The position numbers and the translations under genes were made by a program. Shown here one piece after another: positions 42,189-50,067 of a DNA stretch of 64,000 nucleotides. The notes under the pieces are model-generated. The model ran no database searches and was not told where the DNA came from. It was given only the letters and a program-made list of their open reading frames with translations. Each line of letters opens with the position of its first letter. Positions within the stretch are counted from its first letter, which is position 1. Where the stretch lies: NCBI GenBank assembly GCA_963677135.2, contig CAXXLS010000011.1:1-64000 (forward strand), read 5' to 3'. The DNA comes from Seleniibacterium sp963677135. Lineage in GTDB: Bacteria > Desulfobacterota > Desulfuromonadia > Desulfuromonadales > Geopsychrobacteraceae.

Positions 42189-42950
42189 TTATGTCTGATC
42201 TTTTCCCCGCTGGGTCCGTTGAAAGCGTTTGAACCAGGCCTGAAATTCCTTTTCTTCATTTTCCATCTCGAAAGCGTTGATGAGTCCCCGGGCCAGGGAT
42301 ACGGCGACCGCCCGGTTGCGAAGGTTGAACGAGTCACCATATTTTTCGCTGTGAAATTGCTCCTGGTCAATCCCCAGCTTGCTGTAGAGGGAATTCAGGC
42401 GGCTCTGTACCCCGCGGCGCGACAGGTAGCGACGCTGGGCGATGAGGTTGTCGGTCAGGCCGAGGGAAATGTCGAGCAGGGCTTCGTATTCGATATCGGA
42501 GAGGGCGGTCAGGCTGTGTCCTGCACGGCCCTGAACCTTTCTCACTTCCGGAGCGATCCAGCACTGTTCTTCCATGAGAACGGTATAGATGGCCGAGGCG
42601 ATGCGATCCTTCGGGCTGGATTTGAGAATATAGCCGTATACGGTTTCCGGTGGTACGATCTTGGCCAGCGAGCGCACGTACATCTCGTCCTTGAACTGGC
42701 TCCAGAAGACGATTCTGGCTTTCGGCTTGGCCTCCCAGAGTTCCCTGGCAAAGTCGATACCGTTGAGTTCGGGCATCTGGATGTCGCTGATGACCAGGGG
42801 ATGGTCCTGGTTCAGGCTCAATTCGAGGGCCGTACGCCCGTCAGGCGCGTGGATGATGTTGACCTGTTCATTCCAGGCAGTCAGAAGCTGCTCGAGAAAT
42901 TCAAAGTCCTTGGGGTTGTCTTCTGCAATAAGAATGTTGAAATCTGTCAT
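42189..42950 (-). CDS. Response regulator with LuxR-like output
   Basis: Partner of the adjacent kinase. The receiver domain covers residues 1-125, with the acidic pocket IAEDN and phospho-acceptor D56 (VISDIQMPELNG), and the Lys near KSSPKDR. The C-terminal part (about residues 140-200, LSDIEYEALLDISLGLTDNLIAQRRYLSRRGVQSRLNSLYSKLGI) has the layout of a LuxR/NarL helix-turn-helix but is divergent. A ~45-residue charged tail follows. ATG 42950 is chosen because AGGAG sits 8 bases upstream; a GTG at 42959 overlaps that site. It lies 5 bases after the kinase stop. Confidence 0.88.
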   Translation of the reverse strand: MTDFNILIAEDNPKDFEFLEQLLTAWNEQVNIIHAPDGRTALELSLNQDHPLVISDIQMPELNGIDFARELWEAKPKARIVFWSQFKDEMYVRSLAKIVPPETVYGYILKSSPKDRIASAIYTVLMEEQCWIAPEVRKVQGRAGHSLTALSDIEYEALLDISLGLTDNLIAQRRYLSRRGVQSRLNSLYSKLGIDQEQFHSEKYGDSFNLRNRAVAVSLARGLINAFEMENEEKEFQAWFKRFQRTQRGKDQT

Positions 42951-42955
42951 GAGGG

Positions 42956-44347
42956 TCACTCCTGGGTCATCAGCTCTCCGCAGGGCAGGATCAGTTCAAA
43001 GCGCGTGCCACTGGAAAAACGTGACGGGGACCATTTGACCTCGGCGCCGATTTTTCTGGCCCGTTCACGGATGTTGAGCAAACCGCGCCCTTCGGAATGC
43101 TTGGGAATCGACAGGTCCATTCCGCAGCCGTTGTCTTCGATGGCCAGAACAAAAATATCGTCGCGCAGCTCAAGGGATACCTCGTAGCGTTTGGCCTCGG
43201 CATGTTTGATCACATTCTGGATCGCTTCGATGGCGATCCGATACAGGAACAGCTGCTGCATCCGGTCAAACTTCAATTCCTCAACCCGGGGATCCAGGTA
43301 GAAGTGGAATTCGGGCAGGCCGTCTGCCTCACAGTGCTGTTCCAGATGAGTCTCTATGGCTGCTCCCAGGCCGAGAATGTCAAGGGTCTGGGGGTGCAGA
43401 TTGTTCATGATGTCGCGCAGGTTGGCGATCGCCTGGCCGAGGTCCTGTTCAAGCTCGACAATGCGGTTTTGAGCGGGCCCTTCCGGCAGATCGGAGCCGA
43501 GGTTCTGCAGGCCGCGCAGGATTCCGGACAGATCCGACAGCGACTGGTCATGGAGATCCATGGCAATGCGGCGGCGTTCCTCCTCCGCCCCTTCGAAAAG
43601 TTTTTCTGTTCCCACCACCCGAATCAATCTTTTCGTCATGCGGCTGATCGATACGGCGAGGGTATCGAGTTCGTCCTTGATGTGATCAGGAGCCGGCGGC
43701 AGTTCGAGTTTACCGTCGGCTATCTGCAGGGCATTCTGGGACAATACCTGTATCCTGCTCAGGATGCGACGGCTGAAGTAGACGGAAATAATCACGCCAA
43801 GCGCGATGGCCAGCATCAGGATAACCATGGAAACAAGGTAAGTCCTCTCCACCAGCCTGGTGACGTCCTGTTCCTGGGTCGTGCGCAGCCGGTTCAGGTG
43901 GATCTGGGTCAGGTTCGACAGTCCTGACAGTTCCGCCCGGAAATTGGCATAATTCTGGGCGGTTTTCTCGGGATCCGGACTGTCCGCGGGATTCAGCTGA
44001 GCTGCCAGTTCTTTGAGCAGGGTGATCTGCCCCGATTTTTTCAAAGGGCCGAACGGTTCCAGGCGATCGACCGCTGAAATCAGTCGGTCGTAAAGGTCGG
44101 CGACCATGGCCATCTCTTCCGGGGTAGCCATGCCACTGTACTGGATGGAGCGAATCAGGACATGCAGCCGTCTGGCGGCCATGTCCGCTTCGGCAAGAGC
44201 CACAAAAGACGTCCCGATTGCCCGCGCCTCCTGGCGTTTGGCGGACAGGTTCCAGTAGGTGAGCTGCATGAACCCGAGCAGCAGCAGGAGCAGGCTCAGA
44301 ACGATCGCCGGTGCGAGCAGGACTTGGTGTTTGACGGTAATTCGCAT
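42956..44347 (-). CDS. NarX-type sensor histidine kinase (HisKA_3)
   Basis: Membrane sensor kinase, 463 aa. TM1 is residues 8-28, a periplasmic helical bundle covers about 30-165, and TM2 is about 168-190 (LVSMVILMLAIALGVIISVYF). A HAMP linker follows, then the HisKA_3 box EERRRIAMDLHDQSLSDLSG with H266, and the HATPase domain with N-box (AIQNVIKHAEAKR), DNGCGMD and GRGLLNIRERA. The family senses signals in the periplasm and phosphorylates LuxR-type regulators; the signal here is unknown. No ribosome site is obvious. Confidence 0.92.
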   Translation of the reverse strand: MRITVKHQVLLAPAIVLSLLLLLLGFMQLTYWNLSAKRQEARAIGTSFVALAEADMAARRLHVLIRSIQYSGMATPEEMAMVADLYDRLISAVDRLEPFGPLKKSGQITLLKELAAQLNPADSPDPEKTAQNYANFRAELSGLSNLTQIHLNRLRTTQEQDVTRLVERTYLVSMVILMLAIALGVIISVYFSRRILSRIQVLSQNALQIADGKLELPPAPDHIKDELDTLAVSISRMTKRLIRVVGTEKLFEGAEEERRRIAMDLHDQSLSDLSGILRGLQNLGSDLPEGPAQNRIVELEQDLGQAIANLRDIMNNLHPQTLDILGLGAAIETHLEQHCEADGLPEFHFYLDPRVEELKFDRMQQLFLYRIAIEAIQNVIKHAEAKRYEVSLELRDDIFVLAIEDNGCGMDLSIPKHSEGRGLLNIRERARKIGAEVKWSPSRFSSGTRFELILPCGELMTQE

Positions 44348-44457
44348 GGGCGCAGATTAGCATGAAAGACTGTTCGAATACACTGTGCAAATCCGCAAGA
44401 ATACATCGTTATCCCGCAAATATCCGCGGGAGAAGAACGCTGAACCGCCGGTGCGGC

Positions 44458-44488
44458 AAAAAAGGGGGGGGGGTCTCTCCCCCCCCCC
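44458..44488 (-). terminator. G10/C10 terminator after the thiolase-like gene
   Basis: Ten G (44464-44473), loop TCTCT, ten C (44479-44488), flanked by six A (44458-44463). Read on the minus strand this is a pure G-C 10-bp stem followed by six T, placed about 40 bases behind the thiolase-like stop codon. Confidence 0.85.
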
Positions 44489-44530
44489 TGTGCTTGGTTG
44501 AGCGGTAGCGGAGGGGGCAAAAAAGGTCGC

Positions 44531-46132
44531 TTATTCCTTTTTCCCCCGGAGTTTACGCATCGCCGTGTCGGCAATTTCGACGACACCGGCAATGGTTTTG
44601 CGATAAAGCTGGCGGATCGGAATGTCGTTGATGGTCAGGTCGCCGTCGATACGCTGCAGCTGGATCTTGTCGCCATGGCTGAGGCCGTCGAGGGAGAGTG
44701 CCGATTCCGGAGCAACCCCGATCAGGAAACGGTAGCGTTCGCCTTCGTGCTTGCGGGAAAAGATTAACAGGGTTTTCCGGGGATTCCCCGTCCTGAAATC
44801 GTGCATGGAGGTCTTGGCCAGCAGGGTGACGGTACAGCGGTTTTCTTTGCCGAGAATTGTTTCCAGGGTGATTTCAGCCGGTTTCATTCGGCCCAGTTCC
44901 GGTTTTTCCTGCGGGCGATAGGGAACCTTGCGCCGCCCCTCGAAATGTTCCCGGGTTTCCAGCAGGACGACGACGTTGTTGTTGATGGGGCCGCCGATGG
45001 AGTGGGAGAGGGCGGTCTGATAGCGACCGTCCCTGAGCATCTGGTGATTTTCGACGATCTGGACCATGCCGGTCGCTCCGAGGGGATGTCCGCGGCCTTT
45101 CAGCCCCCCGGTGAGATTGGTCGGAAAGCGGCCGTCCGGACCGGTTATCTCGTCATCCAGCAGGGCGTCGAGCAGGCGTTCGCGGGGAGCAACGCCAAGG
45201 TCGACCAGGTTGATGGGACCGAATCCGTTGAAGGGGTCGTGCATGTTGATATGGGTCGGGCCGGCAAGGTCCTGGAGGCTCTTCAGCCCCGCCTGTCCCA
45301 GGGCCTGGGACAGGGCGATCCGGGTGGCCGGGAAACTGGTGTAGGTCAGACGGTCGGCAATGGTCGGAATATCGGTTCCGGAACCGACTCCGGTGACCCT
45401 GACAGCGTGCGGACTTGCGGTCAGCAGGCAGGCCGCTACCCCGTCGGACATGGGACAGAAGTCGTAATAATGCAGCGGGTCGTAATAGAGATAGTTTTTC
45501 CCTCCGTCCATGTCGGCATAGTATTGTTCGACGGAAATTTCGTGGTTCAGGTGGGCGTTGGGATTGCGGGCTGCATAGGAGTGCGCCCGTTCGGTCCAGC
45601 GAGCGGAATATTCCGTCCATTGTTCCGGGGTCAGGCCGAATTCCCTGATCAACGACTGGGCTACAAGCGCACCGCACGCGGGCATGGTCAGGCCGTATTC
45701 CGCCTCTTCCCGGTCGATCACTCCGGCGACGATTTTGGTGGCTTCCCGGGTCGAAACATCGCTCATTTTCTGGATGCCGATGGCGAGAACATGATCGTGC
45801 TGGCCGGACGCTACTTCGAGATAGGCCGCTTCAAAAGCGCTTGCTCCGGAGGAGGATGCGGTATCGATAAGAACCGATTTGGCTCCGCTGATACCCAGTC
45901 GGCCGCAAATTTTGGCGGCGACGTTATCGATGTCGGAAAAGGCGAACGGGTTCTGCGAACCGACCACGACGCAACCTATTTTGTCTTTGCTGATGTCGGA
46001 ATTTTCCAGCAGCGGCTGCAGCGCATCGACGAGTTCGAAGAAGCCGATCTTGGGACGATGCCTGCCGTTGTATTTGCCTACCGGCAGCATAAAGGAGTCG
46101 GCCAGATAGACCGGGCGGGGGTGGAATACCAT
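44531..46132 (-). CDS. SCP2-type thiolase-like protein with Ser in place of the nucleophilic Cys
   Basis: A 533-residue acyl-CoA-binding protein. Residues 1-405 are a thiolase fold: YLEVASGQHDHVLAIGIQKMS, INMHDPFNGFGPINLVDLG (the HDAF-type motif) and GGLKGRGHPLGATGM with the conserved catalytic His. At the usual ACASG nucleophile motif the sequence reads T91-A-S93-S-S-G, so the Cys is Ser. Residues about 430-533 form an extra domain I do not recognise, perhaps nucleotide- or CoA-binding. Classical thiolysis is doubtful. It stands alone with its own promoter and terminator. Confidence 0.82.
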   Translation of the reverse strand: MVFHPRPVYLADSFMLPVGKYNGRHRPKIGFFELVDALQPLLENSDISKDKIGCVVVGSQNPFAFSDIDNVAAKICGRLGISGAKSVLIDTASSSGASAFEAAYLEVASGQHDHVLAIGIQKMSDVSTREATKIVAGVIDREEAEYGLTMPACGALVAQSLIREFGLTPEQWTEYSARWTERAHSYAARNPNAHLNHEISVEQYYADMDGGKNYLYYDPLHYYDFCPMSDGVAACLLTASPHAVRVTGVGSGTDIPTIADRLTYTSFPATRIALSQALGQAGLKSLQDLAGPTHINMHDPFNGFGPINLVDLGVAPRERLLDALLDDEITGPDGRFPTNLTGGLKGRGHPLGATGMVQIVENHQMLRDGRYQTALSHSIGGPINNNVVVLLETREHFEGRRKVPYRPQEKPELGRMKPAEITLETILGKENRCTVTLLAKTSMHDFRTGNPRKTLLIFSRKHEGERYRFLIGVAPESALSLDGLSHGDKIQLQRIDGDLTINDIPIRQLYRKTIAGVVEIADTAMRKLRGKKE

Positions 46133-46168
46133 AACAAATCCTTTCTGTGATGCGTGGTACGGTATTCA

Positions 46169-46197
46169 ATTATATCAGGGCAATTGAGGATTTTAAA
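46169..46197 (-). promoter_or_regulatory. Promoter of the thiolase-like gene
   Basis: On the minus strand, TTTAAA (46197-46192), 17-base spacer, and a perfect TATAAT (46174-46169), about 37 bases before the ATG. Confidence 0.6.
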
Positions 46198-46332
46198 CCG
46201 GATGCCGGATCGGGCTCTTCGGACCCTCTTCTGCGCGGGGATCCGGTTGGCCAGTGGCTGGTCTCCTGGTCGTTTCTGATTCGGAAGGAGGATGGCAGCG
46301 TGCAGACAGCTATGAAAGTCTGCCGGGGAAAT

Positions 46333-46375
46333 AAAAAAGCCCCAAAGACCTGGAGGGGGGGGAGGTCTTCGGGGC
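46333..46375 (-). terminator. Terminator of the OmpR/kinase operon
   Basis: GCCCC.AAGACCT (from 46339) pairs with AGGTCTTCGGGGC (to 46375) with one mismatch. On the minus strand it is followed by six T (46338-46333), about 110 bases behind the kinase stop. The remaining bases of the 46133-46483 gap show no gene. Confidence 0.85.
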
Positions 46376-46483
46376 GTGAAACCCTACAAGAGGGCTTCGG
46401 TCGTACTTATACAGAAACTTTTTGGAAAAGTGAACCAAAAAAATACAAAAAATTGTTCCGGTCAAAACTGATTTTAGTTTTTC

Positions 46484-47383
46484 TTAAAAAACTGGCAGAG
46501 TTACGCTGAATTGGCTCCCCTTGCCCGGGGCCGACTCGACGGAGATGGTACCATCATGCGCTTCGACTATCCATTTGACGATGGCCAGTCCCAATCCCGA
46601 CCCGCCGTCATTGCGGTTTTGGGTTTTGTCGATGCGGTAAAATCTCTCGAAAATCAAAGCGAGGTGTTCCCGGGCGATGCCGATACCGCTATCGCTGATA
46701 GTGACCCTGACCAGGTTGGCTTCGCATCGGGCGACGGTCATCCCGACCGTGCCGTTTTCGGGCGTATATTTGATTGCGTTGGTCAACAGGTTCAGAAATA
46801 CCTGGCGCAGCCTCAGGCTGTCGGCCTTGACCCGGAGTTCGTCCTCGGGCATGGTCAGTTCGACCGTGATATGTTTGGCAGCCGCCAACAGCCTGGCCTG
46901 ATGGTGCAGCTCGAGAATCAGTTCCTGCAGCAGCAGAGGTTCTTTCTTGAGGGGAATCTCGCCCAGGTCGCTTTTTGACAGCAGCAGCAGATCCTCAATC
47001 AGGTAGCTCATTCTGCTGATTTCCTCGAGGTTCGATTCAAGAACTTGTCTGAGCTGCTGAGGGGTGCGGTCGCTGCGCAGGGCCAGTTCGGTTTCACCGC
47101 GCAGGATCGTCAGGGGCGTTCTCAGCTCATGGGTCACATCCGCTGAAAACTGTCTCGCCCGTCTCAGGCTGGCGGTCATCCGCTTCATCAGGGCGTTGTA
47201 ACTGGCAGCCAGCGCCTCGATCTCTTCGGGATCTTCGGCGTCCAGGGAAAACTCTTCGGGGGCCCCGTCGGCTGTAGTGTTGTCCATGAGTTCTATCAGG
47301 CGTCTAATGGCGTCCACTGAATTTTTTTTCTTTCTGCGCCCCTCCGCAAGTATGTATCCCAAGGCGATCAGCCCTCCAAACAA
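46484..47383 (-). CDS. Histidine kinase lacking a periplasmic sensor domain
   Basis: Partner of the OmpR-type regulator just upstream. It has a HAMP-like linker (about residues 20-70), HisKA with FSADVTHELRTPL (H85), and HATPase with NAIKYTPENG, DSGIGIA, FERFYRIDKTQNR and GSGLGLAIVKWI, like CusS-type kinases. Those run to about 450 aa with two membrane helices around a periplasmic domain. Here only one short hydrophobic stretch (residues 1-14) remains, the start codon is a TTG, and an in-frame stop lies a few codons upstream. It looks like a 5'-deleted gene or a constitutive cytoplasmic kinase. Confidence 0.78.
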   Translation of the reverse strand: MFGGLIALGYILAEGRRKKKNSVDAIRRLIELMDNTTADGAPEEFSLDAEDPEEIEALAASYNALMKRMTASLRRARQFSADVTHELRTPLTILRGETELALRSDRTPQQLRQVLESNLEEISRMSYLIEDLLLLSKSDLGEIPLKKEPLLLQELILELHHQARLLAAAKHITVELTMPEDELRVKADSLRLRQVFLNLLTNAIKYTPENGTVGMTVARCEANLVRVTISDSGIGIAREHLALIFERFYRIDKTQNRNDGGSGLGLAIVKWIVEAHDGTISVESAPGKGSQFSVTLPVF

Positions 47384-47457
47384 AACGTTATACAGGTGTT
47401 CAGGTCAGGTGTCGGTAAACGGCCGCCGGGTTGCCTTGCGGAACCCGTTTGCGGCGG

Positions 47458-48132
47458 TCAGTCGCTGTCCTTCAGCACATATCCGGCACCACGGACAGTA
47501 TGAATCAATTTCTTGTCAAAATCCTTATCGATTTTTTTGCGCAGGTAGTTCACGTAGACATCGATGATGTTGGTGAACGAGTCGAAGGTATAGTCCCAGA
47601 CGTGTTCTGCGATCATGGTCCGGGTCAGTACCTGGTTCGGGTTGCGCATAAAGTATTCAAGCAGAGCATACTCCTTTGCCGTCAGTTCGATTTCGGTGTT
47701 GCCTCTCCAGACCTTGTGCCCTACCGGGTCAAGGCGCAGGTCGGCAAAAAACAGCTCGGCTCCCCTGTCCTGGGAACCTCTGCGGATCAGGGCCCTGACC
47801 CTGGCCAGCAATTCCGAAAATGCGAAAGGCTTGGTCAGGTAGTCGTCACTGCCGATATCCAGACCGGCGACGATGTCCTCAACCGTATCTTTGGCCGTCA
47901 GGCACAGGATCGGCACCGATATGTTGCGCGCCCGCAGGTCTTTGATGGCGCTGAGGCCGTCTTTCTGGGGGAGCATGACATCCATCAGAATCAGGTCGTA
48001 TTGGCCGGCTCCGGCCATCTGGACGCCGCTGTCCCCATCATAGGCGACATCAACGGTAAAAGCCTCCTCTTCAAGGCCTCTCTTGATAAAACTGGCGACC
48101 TTTTTTTCATCTTCGACGATCAGGATGCGCAT
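47458..48132 (-). CDS. OmpR-family response regulator
   Basis: A 224-residue two-domain regulator. Receiver: VEDEKK acidic pocket, phospho-acceptor D51 (LILMDVMLPQKDG), and K near residue 101 (DDYLTKPF). Winged-helix output: LTAKEYALLEYFMRNPNQVLTRTMIAEHVWDYTFDSFTNIIDVYVNYLRKKID, close to CusR-type metal or envelope-stress regulators. GAGGAG precedes the ATG. The kinase gene begins 74 bases after its stop. Confidence 0.93.
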   Translation of the reverse strand: MRILIVEDEKKVASFIKRGLEEEAFTVDVAYDGDSGVQMAGAGQYDLILMDVMLPQKDGLSAIKDLRARNISVPILCLTAKDTVEDIVAGLDIGSDDYLTKPFAFSELLARVRALIRRGSQDRGAELFFADLRLDPVGHKVWRGNTEIELTAKEYALLEYFMRNPNQVLTRTMIAEHVWDYTFDSFTNIIDVYVNYLRKKIDKDFDKKLIHTVRGAGYVLKDSD

Positions 48133-48252
48133 CGTACATGTCTCCTCTGCGGCTACAGGCGCTCTTGTCTCCTAAAGTGACAAGCCCTTCCCGCGAGGGG
48201 GCCGACATGAAGACGCGTCAGCTCATAAGGAAGGGTTCATGAAAACATATGA

Positions 48253-48281
48253 ATATTAGCAGAGGGAGTGCTCTGGTGCAA
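48253..48281 (-). promoter_or_regulatory. Promoter of the OmpR/kinase operon
   Basis: On the minus strand, TTGCAC (48281-48276), 17-base spacer, TAATAT (48258-48253), about 120 bases before the regulator start. It lies in the divergent region shared with prmA, whose own promoter I cannot place. Confidence 0.55.
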
Positions 48282-48383
48282 GGACAATCATAATAATCCT
48301 TTAATTATCGTCGTCTATAGCTATTTGCGGTCGCGACCGTGTTTCCTGTTGTGTTCATTGATAGGTTCTGTTAATTAGTAATT

Positions 48384-49304
48384 ATGAAAAATGAGTGGAT
48401 TGTCATAGAGATAGAGACCCCCGGAGCCCTCGTCGATCTCATCAGCGCTGCCGCGGCTGATTTCGATTGCTGCGGATTGGTCGTGGAAGAGCGGCAACTC
48501 GATACCTTCGTCGTCCCCGATGATGACCTTGATCCGGCGAAACGGTATCGTCTCAAGGTCTATTTCGAGACAAATGAGAATCCGGACGCTTTGTGCCGGG
48601 ATCTGGAAAGCGCGATCCGGTCTATGCCTGCATCGGGGATTGAGGGCGTATCTCTGTCTCTGGGTGAGGTTGTTCAGATCGAAGACTGGTCGGAGAAGTG
48701 GAAGCAGAATTTTTCAGCCTTCCGGGTTGGTGAGCATCTGGTCATTAGACCAAGCTGGGAGGATGTCGCCACCGGGCCTGGTGATGTGGTCATCGAAATT
48801 GACCCGGGCATGGCGTTTGGTACCGGTTCTCACGCCACGACCAAGTTGTGTCTGGAGGTTATCGCCGACCTGATGGCCAGCTCCACTCCCCCCCGCTCGA
48901 TGCTGGATGTCGGAACCGGTTCCGGTCTCCTCGCTCTGGGGGCGGCCGCTTTGGGATGCCCGACGATCCTGGCCAACGATATCGATCCGATCGCCTGCGA
49001 CGTTGCCAGGAAAAATATCTGTCATAATCACTATCAGGAGCAGATTTCCGTCACCGAGGATCCTCTGGAAGATCTGCCGGGCCGTTACGATCTGGTGGTC
49101 GCCAATATCCTGGCCGAGGAGAATGTGCGGCTGGCCCCCCATTTCATCGCTCATCTGAAGATCGGCGGGCATCTGGTCCTGTCGGGGATTCTGCGGGAAA
49201 AAGAGGATTTTGTCCGCCGGGGGGTCGCCGGTCTGGGGTTGGCCTTCAACGAAGGTCGTTACCAGGATGACTGGATCTGTCTGGTTTACAGTCGGGATGC
49301 CTGA
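48384..49304 (+). CDS. prmA: Ribosomal protein L11 methyltransferase
   Basis: Methylates lysines and the N-terminus of ribosomal protein L11 using S-adenosylmethionine. The N-terminal substrate domain covers residues 1-125 (WSEKWKQNFSAFRVGEHLVIRPSWE). FGTGSHATTKLCLE and the SAM site MLDVGTGSGLLALGAAALG (about residue 172) follow, then VVANILAEENVRLAP. Length 306 aa is normal. No Shine-Dalgarno is evident before the ATG. It overlaps rsmE by one base. Confidence 0.95.
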   Translation: MKNEWIVIEIETPGALVDLISAAAADFDCCGLVVEERQLDTFVVPDDDLDPAKRYRLKVYFETNENPDALCRDLESAIRSMPASGIEGVSLSLGEVVQIEDWSEKWKQNFSAFRVGEHLVIRPSWEDVATGPGDVVIEIDPGMAFGTGSHATTKLCLEVIADLMASSTPPRSMLDVGTGSGLLALGAAALGCPTILANDIDPIACDVARKNICHNHYQEQISVTEDPLEDLPGRYDLVVANILAEENVRLAPHFIAHLKIGGHLVLSGILREKEDFVRRGVAGLGLAFNEGRYQDDWICLVYSRDA

Positions 49305-50038
49305 TGCGCAGCTTTTATATTGCAACCGAGCACCTCGCTGAGGGGGACGTTGTCGATCTGCCTGGCGATCTTCGCCGGCATATGCAGACGGTCCTCAGGC
49401 TGGGTGCGGGCGAGACGGTCGAACTGTTCAACGACACCGGGCTCGTCGCCCGGGCCGAGCTGCTTGACGAGGTTTCGGCGCGGCTAGTGAAGGTGGTCAG
49501 CGCGCCCGAGCCTGCGTGTGTCCTGACCCTGATTCAAGGGCTTCCCAAGGGGGAGAAGGCGGAACTGATTCTTCAGAAGGGCACGGAACTCGGCGTGAAT
49601 CATTTTTATCTGGCCGCTATGGAGCGCAGCGTCAGCCAGATAAAGAATGACCGGAAGGAAAAAAAACTGCAGCGCTGGTTAAAAATTATGCAGGAAGCGG
49701 CCCGTCAGTGCCGTCAGTATCATCTGCCGACGCTACAGGCAGGGCAGCCCCTGCAAGAGATTGCGGGCGCGGTGGACGCGGAATTGAAACTGGTGCTGTG
49801 GGAAGGGAGCTGCCGGCCTCTGGAGGAGTGCCTGCCGAGCGCTTCTCCGAAGAGCGTGGCTGTGGTGGTCGGTCCCGAAGGAGGGATCGCCGGATCCGAG
49901 GTCGAAATGCTGGAAGGGTTGGGTTATGACGCGGTCAGCCTGGGGCCGAGGATCCTGAGGACGGAAACCGCCGGGCTTGCGATTATGTCCGTTTTACAAT
50001 ATCTTTATGGTGATTTGGCCAGCGGCCAACATGGTTAG
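49304..50038 (+). CDS. rsmE: 16S rRNA (uracil-1498-N3)-methyltransferase
   Basis: SPOUT-class methyltransferase of 16S rRNA. The N-terminal PUA-like domain (residues 1-70) is followed by the SPOUT domain: GLPKGEKAELILQKGTELGV, MQEAARQCRQYHLPTL, and the knot motif VVVGPEGGIAGSEVEMLEGLGYDAVSLGPRILRTETA. Length 244 aa. The prmA-rsmE pairing is common and both act on the ribosome. Confidence 0.95.
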   Translation: MRSFYIATEHLAEGDVVDLPGDLRRHMQTVLRLGAGETVELFNDTGLVARAELLDEVSARLVKVVSAPEPACVLTLIQGLPKGEKAELILQKGTELGVNHFYLAAMERSVSQIKNDRKEKKLQRWLKIMQEAARQCRQYHLPTLQAGQPLQEIAGAVDAELKLVLWEGSCRPLEECLPSASPKSVAVVVGPEGGIAGSEVEMLEGLGYDAVSLGPRILRTETAGLAIMSVLQYLYGDLASGQHG

Positions 50039-50067
50039 TTGACGGTACTTTCAGGAAAGGAAAAGTC

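Noticed and set aside
46147..46509. Plus-strand frame across the thiolase promoter and kinase terminator
   Set aside because: It spans a minus-strand promoter and terminator hairpin and overlaps the kinase end, so coding is unlikely.
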